In this document: positions 59,901 through 64,000 of the stretch, one piece after another
Layout: every line of letters begins with the position of its first letter
How positions within the stretch are numbered: the stretch's first letter is position 1
Source of the DNA: Astrocystis sublimbata
Lineage: Eukaryota > Ascomycota > Sordariomycetes > Xylariales > Xylariaceae
DNA: 64,000 bases
Assembly (NCBI GenBank): GCA_022453515.1
Contig: JAJNNY010000005.1
Span: 1,054,001 to 1,118,000 of the forward strand
Direction: 5' to 3'
Notes under the pieces: generated by a model
What the model was told of the DNA's origin: nothing
Seen by the model: the letters and a program-made list of their open reading frames with translations, nothing else
Database searches by the model: none
Made by a program: the position numbers and the translations under genes

Positions 59901-62768
59901 GTACCTTGTTCGTCCAAAACAATACTGTTTATCAAACATTGCCGATGATCTGCGCAAATGGCACCTCCATAGTCCTGCCTCGTCCTGCATACCTCGCGCC
60001 TGTCGAGCGAGCCTGCCGAGCCAGTTCCCTTGGCTGCTCGTCTGCCTGTCGCGTCTGTCCGTCTGCTTATGGAGCCGTCCATCATCAGACTGCGGATTCG
60101 GTGCGGAAGCTGATAGCGAAGTGCACCGGTGCTACCGTTGTTTGCTCCACTTACCACCGCTTTGACGTGCACGAGACTATCGCGTCCAGGGGGGCAAAAA
60201 GAGACGACAGCACACGAGGTGCACTGGATTTTTTAAGGGTTACTGCATGTGTGACGCTGCGCTGCGTAAGCCTCGTCTATCCCGGGTAGTCAATAGTAAT
60301 CAACCTCATGATCTTCGGCGGGTATAGCTGATAGCATGCCACAAGTCGGGAAGAACCGCCATCTCTTTTTCTTGCCCAGGTCCGAAGTCATTGGCTTCCA
60401 CCACGCCACAGGACCGCGAAGGAAAATGCGATTGATTCATACATGCACAGCTTACCTAGGTGTACGCAATGCCTGCACGGTGATATCACTGACTAAGCTC
60501 ACTTTGTGGGACTCTAGGTACGGGCCTACTGTGCAGTAGTAGTTCCCATGCGGAGGACTCATGTTTCCATAATTGCTGTTAGACTGACCCCCCTACCCAA
60601 CTCGCAATGCCCCGAAAGGATACAACAGTCACAGGAGTTCAACAGAAAATATTCGGTTCCGCAAGCACTTGTAGCAGTATTAGCTTGCTATATGGGCACC
60701 AAGGTCAGAAAACATTCCGTTACACTATAGGTACTTGGTATTGAAAATATCCTCTCATCGTGAGTGATATGGGAGCGACTCTGCTTTTTCGCGAATATGC
60801 CAGTAATCGCAAAAAACATGCCTGTGAAAACAACTTCGCTGGGACCTACAGTTGGCTGCGAGGCAAGGCTTCGCGGGTCAGCTACAGTCTCTCTCTTCTC
60901 ATTACCTAGGTAGGTAATGACGCATACCAAGAAATTACTGGATATCATGAGCGAGCGTCCTGTGGGAGATGGAGGAGAGAGCCGAGGTATTATCGATTGT
61001 ACAAGTACTAGTAGCTAGTCCGTACAGCTTCTCCGCTCGCCCCGATCTCTTACCCCGGGTTTTCCCCCAGGCCGAGTACGGCGGCGGTGACTCGAGGGGA
61101 CTTCTCCACATGAAGTCGCCAGTCGGAAACGTCACATTGAAACGGGGCCCGTCCATGTAGGGACCATGCAGCTGCATCTATTCGGAGACCCGGCAGCTCT
61201 TCATCACGTCGTCTTTGCCGTGCCACACCAGATTGGTGGTCGAGATGGCCTATGGACAGAATGTTGCCTGTGTCCATATACTCGAAACTTGAGTATCCGG
61301 GTAACCTCCTTCTGGCCGAGCTTCTCAATACAGGCATGTGAAAGCCCGAGCCGGCACTACAGCATGTGAAGCTGTCTCCAATGACACCAGGGACTATGCC
61401 ATCATGCCAAGCGGAGCCAAACAGTTCGGGCAGCGGGAGCAAACGACCGAGGCTACTAGTCAAAACTACGAAGCACTCCGTTCATCGTTCGGAACACTTT
61501 AGGATTCAATTAGTTTGAAGTCGCGGCGCTAAGAGGACATGAACCGCGTCCTCCAAGTCAGACGGCTCTGCTCTGCTCGACGAGATGCTGCACTATGTAT
61601 GTCTGGATACCGCTTCCTCCTAATTATCATTTTTTACGGTTTCCCCAAAGCCCTTCGATCGATTCCATTTCTAGTTCAGGAATACATTTCGCTTTACTTC
61701 GACAGGAATGGCGCCGCATTGTTCGATCTTCTGAATATCCATGACTATGTAAATATACACCGCACCCTCCGCAATATATGAAAACCTTGGACGACGGCGT
61801 GACAGTGTCTGTCCAAGTAATGTTACCGAGTTGCCAGAACAGAGTCCTTTTGTTTCAGCTATTCAAGCTGTATACCACTCCACATCCAGCGCAGACATTG
61901 AACCTATTTTCGGTGTCTAGACCTGCACGCCTTCGGCGATGGCAATGCTCAAAGGCAAAACCATTGATCCATGATCCTATCCGCACAAGGGAAGAGCCAT
62001 ATGAAGTAGGTTCAGCAGCAGCTGCGGATGCCCCGATTTCCATACAACTGCCGTTGCATGACTACTACCAGGCCGGCCAGGATTGTAAATCTACTACACC
62101 TTGACAATGATATATAGCGGGTACCCTAATGCTGTGCAACTTCAGCCCTTGCTTTCTCTCACAAACTCAACAGTTGACCCTCTGCCACCAAGCTGCCTCG
62201 GCTGCTTCTTGTTGAGCGCATAAGCCGCGTCTGAGCAGCGGCAACTTCAAGGAGTTTCAGAGATTGACAGCTGGTGTTCATAGACTCCATACTCGGTAGC
62301 GGGACAATAATACCACCGGAAAGGTTTCGAGCTGTGGATCAGTCTACGTACAGCACATAAGTGAGAGTGATACTGCTAACGCAGAAGCATCGTCGCATAT
62401 GTCAGCCGGAGCAATGAGTAATGTGCATTCTAGGAGATGAGAAATTTGCTATGTCGAAATTGAGCCGCAATGTGGGACTTCTTCGTTTGAATTTTGAAGT
62501 TTGTTAGTAATCTTCATTGTGCCTACTGGCTACAGGCATATCATTTGCCCGTCCGCAGTTACAAATCGTTATGGTGTCATGGAGCGAGGTGGGCGAGGTG
62601 GGGTTGCGCCAATGATATCAGTTCGCGCAGCATGTATATCTAGCAATAGCTTCATTCTCGACAACCGCAAACGCAACCTGATCAAAAAGAAACCACAGCT
62701 TACGAAGAGTTCTCAAATAGCGCCAACAACCTGAATACGATAGTGTTCGCGATTTACTGCAACTCAAC
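56911..62768. other. Gene-free stretch, 5.9 kb
   Basis: The first part should be the malic enzyme promoter and leader; an ACAACG/ACGACG repeat lies at 57147-57195. No gene is supportable beyond. Longer frames at 58628-59239, 59327-59872 and 59879-60289 (all +) have no recognised domain. At 60935-61463 on the minus strand, protein-like stretches occur in more than one frame with stops between them, which could be a decayed gene. An AT-rich patch lies at 57970-58090. Confidence 0.5.
57147..57195. repeat. ACAACG/ACGACG triplet repeat
   Basis: About 48 bp of CAA and CGA triplets (gacaacgacaacaacaac and gacaacgacgacgac) upstream of the malic enzyme gene. It may lie in its promoter or 5' leader. 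Confidence 0.85.
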
Positions 62769-64000
62769 ATGTCCCCAAAGATCTTCCTGTCAGTAAAGCT
62801 TCAAGTTGCTAGTCGCCAAGCCTACTTACTACTGTACACGCTAACCGTAGTCCTAGAACCGGTGCTACTGGTAAGTAATTACTTTCAAATTCCCAGCCAT
62901 CAAACAACCTTGATCCTCGGCTTTGCTTCAACGCTCAAAATGGTAGAAGAAACGATGGTGTTAAGTACTGACAACTGAACGTTGCCAGGCTACACTGGCG
63001 GCGACGCGCTATACGCTCTGCACCAAGCTCATCCAGATTTCGAGTTCACCTTGCTCGTGCGAAATGAAGAGAGAGCCAAGCTGGTCTCAGGCCAGTACCC
63101 GAACGCAAAGTTCGTATATGGCGGGCTCGATGACTCCGAGGTGATTGAGAACGCCGCAGCGGCGGCTGATATCGTAGTTCGTAGGTGCTCATCAGATGGA
63201 CCCAGTCTCTGAAAGGGATGAGGGAGACTGACAGCGACGCCAGACACCGCCGACTCCTCTGATCACCTCCCTGCTGCGCGAGCTATTGCCAAAGGTCTTT
63301 CCAAAGGACACACGGACGAGAAACCCGGCTACTGGATTCACCTTTGTGGCACTGGCATGCTGCAGTGGTACGACTGGGACAATGACAGATATGGACAGTC
63401 GCCGCTGCCATCGCAGAAATAGTATGTTGGCCTCTCGTGTTGCGACGTGCTCTCACTACCTCGGATACTCCTTACTGACTTCATTGTAGCCACGATATCG
63501 AGGACATCGACCGGATATTGACTCTTCCACCTCATGCCTTTCACCGTGATTGTGACCAGATTGTGTTGTCCTCCAATCAGATTGGCGGTGTCAAAACACT
63601 AGTCGTAGGCCCTCCGCTGATCTATGGTCCCGGCCGCGGACCAGTCAACCAGCGCAGCATCCAGGCCTACAACATGGCTAAATTCACGCTCGAGAATGGA
63701 TTTGCTCCCGTCATGTCTGGGGAAGGCACACCCGAGTGGGACAACGTCCATGTTCACGATCTTGGCAACTTCTTCGTGCTTGCCGTGGAGGCTGCTCTGG
63801 ATCCTGAGAAGCAGAAGAACCCGGAGATCTTCGGCCCACGGGGGTACTTTTTCCTCGAGCACGGCGCACACTCCTGGCGTGAACTAGCGACGCAGATTGC
63901 TGGAGAGGCCAAGAGGCAGGGTTACATTCCCGAGGCGAAGACTCAAGATGGCGATCATAAGCGCTACGGTGCCAACTCTAAGAGTGTCGCAGCTCGTGCG
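62769..64000 (+). CDS. NAD(P)-binding epimerase/reductase-like protein, 5' part
   Basis: A short-chain, extended-type NAD(P)-dependent epimerase/reductase-like enzyme, probably cytosolic. The gene runs off the window. Five exons (62769-62788, 62857-62870, 62989-63180, 63244-63421, 63491 onward) give 304 full codons. The spliced N-terminus MSPKIFLTGATGYTGGDALY has the Rossmann glycine motif TGATGYTGG, which is only complete when a 14-nt exon (62857-62870) is included. Further support comes from ADIVVHTADSSDHLPAARAI, GYWIHLCGTGML, VVGPPLIYGPGRGPVNQ and WDNVHVHDLGNFFVLAVEAA. In relatives the last stretch follows the substrate pocket. Introns are 68, 118, 63 and 69 bp. Intron 1 uses a GTCAGT donor. 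Substrate is unknown; such proteins are often labelled NmrA-like or nucleoside-diphosphate-sugar epimerase. The product is truncated only by the window edge. Confidence 0.85.

Noticed and set aside
58628..60289. Three consecutive plus-strand frames of 136-203 codons
   Set aside because: They have no recognised domain, no good splice joints between them and composition like the surrounding non-coding DNA.
1..64000. Secondary-metabolite cluster, CRISPR array, provirus or intact transposon
   Set aside because: No polyketide or peptide synthetase, spaced repeat array, terminal repeats with transposase, or reverse transcriptase motifs were found on either strand.

Overview
The window is nuclear DNA from a filamentous ascomycete (Pezizomycotina), most likely a Sordariomycete. 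I modelled 36 introns. Most are 49-187 bp, nearly all have GT-AG ends with CTAAC/CTGAC-type branch sites, and they interrupt compact genes. The gene content is typically fungal: a Zn2Cys6 regulator, a homeodomain regulator, a MARVEL protein, LOC1, PGA2, HIS3, a GH28 pectinase-family enzyme and a mitochondrial m-AAA protease. Short palindromic CCTAGGTA/TACCTAGG arrays between genes are also common in Sordariomycete genomes. Species cannot be fixed from the sequence alone.

Layout. 1-8.2 kb: no supportable gene, with simple repeats and CCTAGGTA clusters. 8.2-10.4 kb: homeodomain transcription factor (+). 10.4-16.7 kb: a second gene-poor stretch with one possible gene fragment at 16.2-16.5 kb. 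16.7-18.9 kb: SLC4/Bor1-type anion transporter (-). 20.0-22.9 kb: mitochondrial m-AAA protease (-). 24.3-27.4 kb: Zn2Cys6 transcription factor (-). 27.4-31.1 kb: gene-poor. 31.1-33.0 kb: Ser/Thr-rich single-pass membrane protein (-). 36.0-42.8 kb is the densest part: LOC1 (-) and HIS3 (+) diverge, HIS3 converges on a MARVEL protein (-), and CENP-S/MHF1 (-) diverges from PGA2 (+). 43.8-45.6 kb: amino-acid permease (+). 47.8-50.6 kb: 911-residue basic protein with a Cys/His-rich C-terminal region (+). 51.2-53.1 kb: seven-exon GH28 enzyme (-). 54.2-56.9 kb: malic enzyme (-). 57-62.8 kb: gene-poor. 62.8-64.0 kb: 5' part of an NAD(P)-binding epimerase-like gene (+), cut by the window edge.

The genes do not form a pathway or a biosynthetic cluster. 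Most are housekeeping functions (ribosome assembly, histidine synthesis, kinetochore/DNA repair, mitochondrial proteolysis, carbon metabolism). Two regulators, a secreted pectin-degrading-family enzyme and transporters are spaced among them. No RNA gene, intact transposon, CRISPR array or viral element could be supported. The most unusual points are a GH28 enzyme without the usual G-H-G motif, a 14-nt microexon in the epimerase gene, a malic enzyme with a long low-complexity leader, and an unassigned Cys/His-rich region in the 911-residue protein. All exon boundaries were derived by eye and have not been checked against transcripts.
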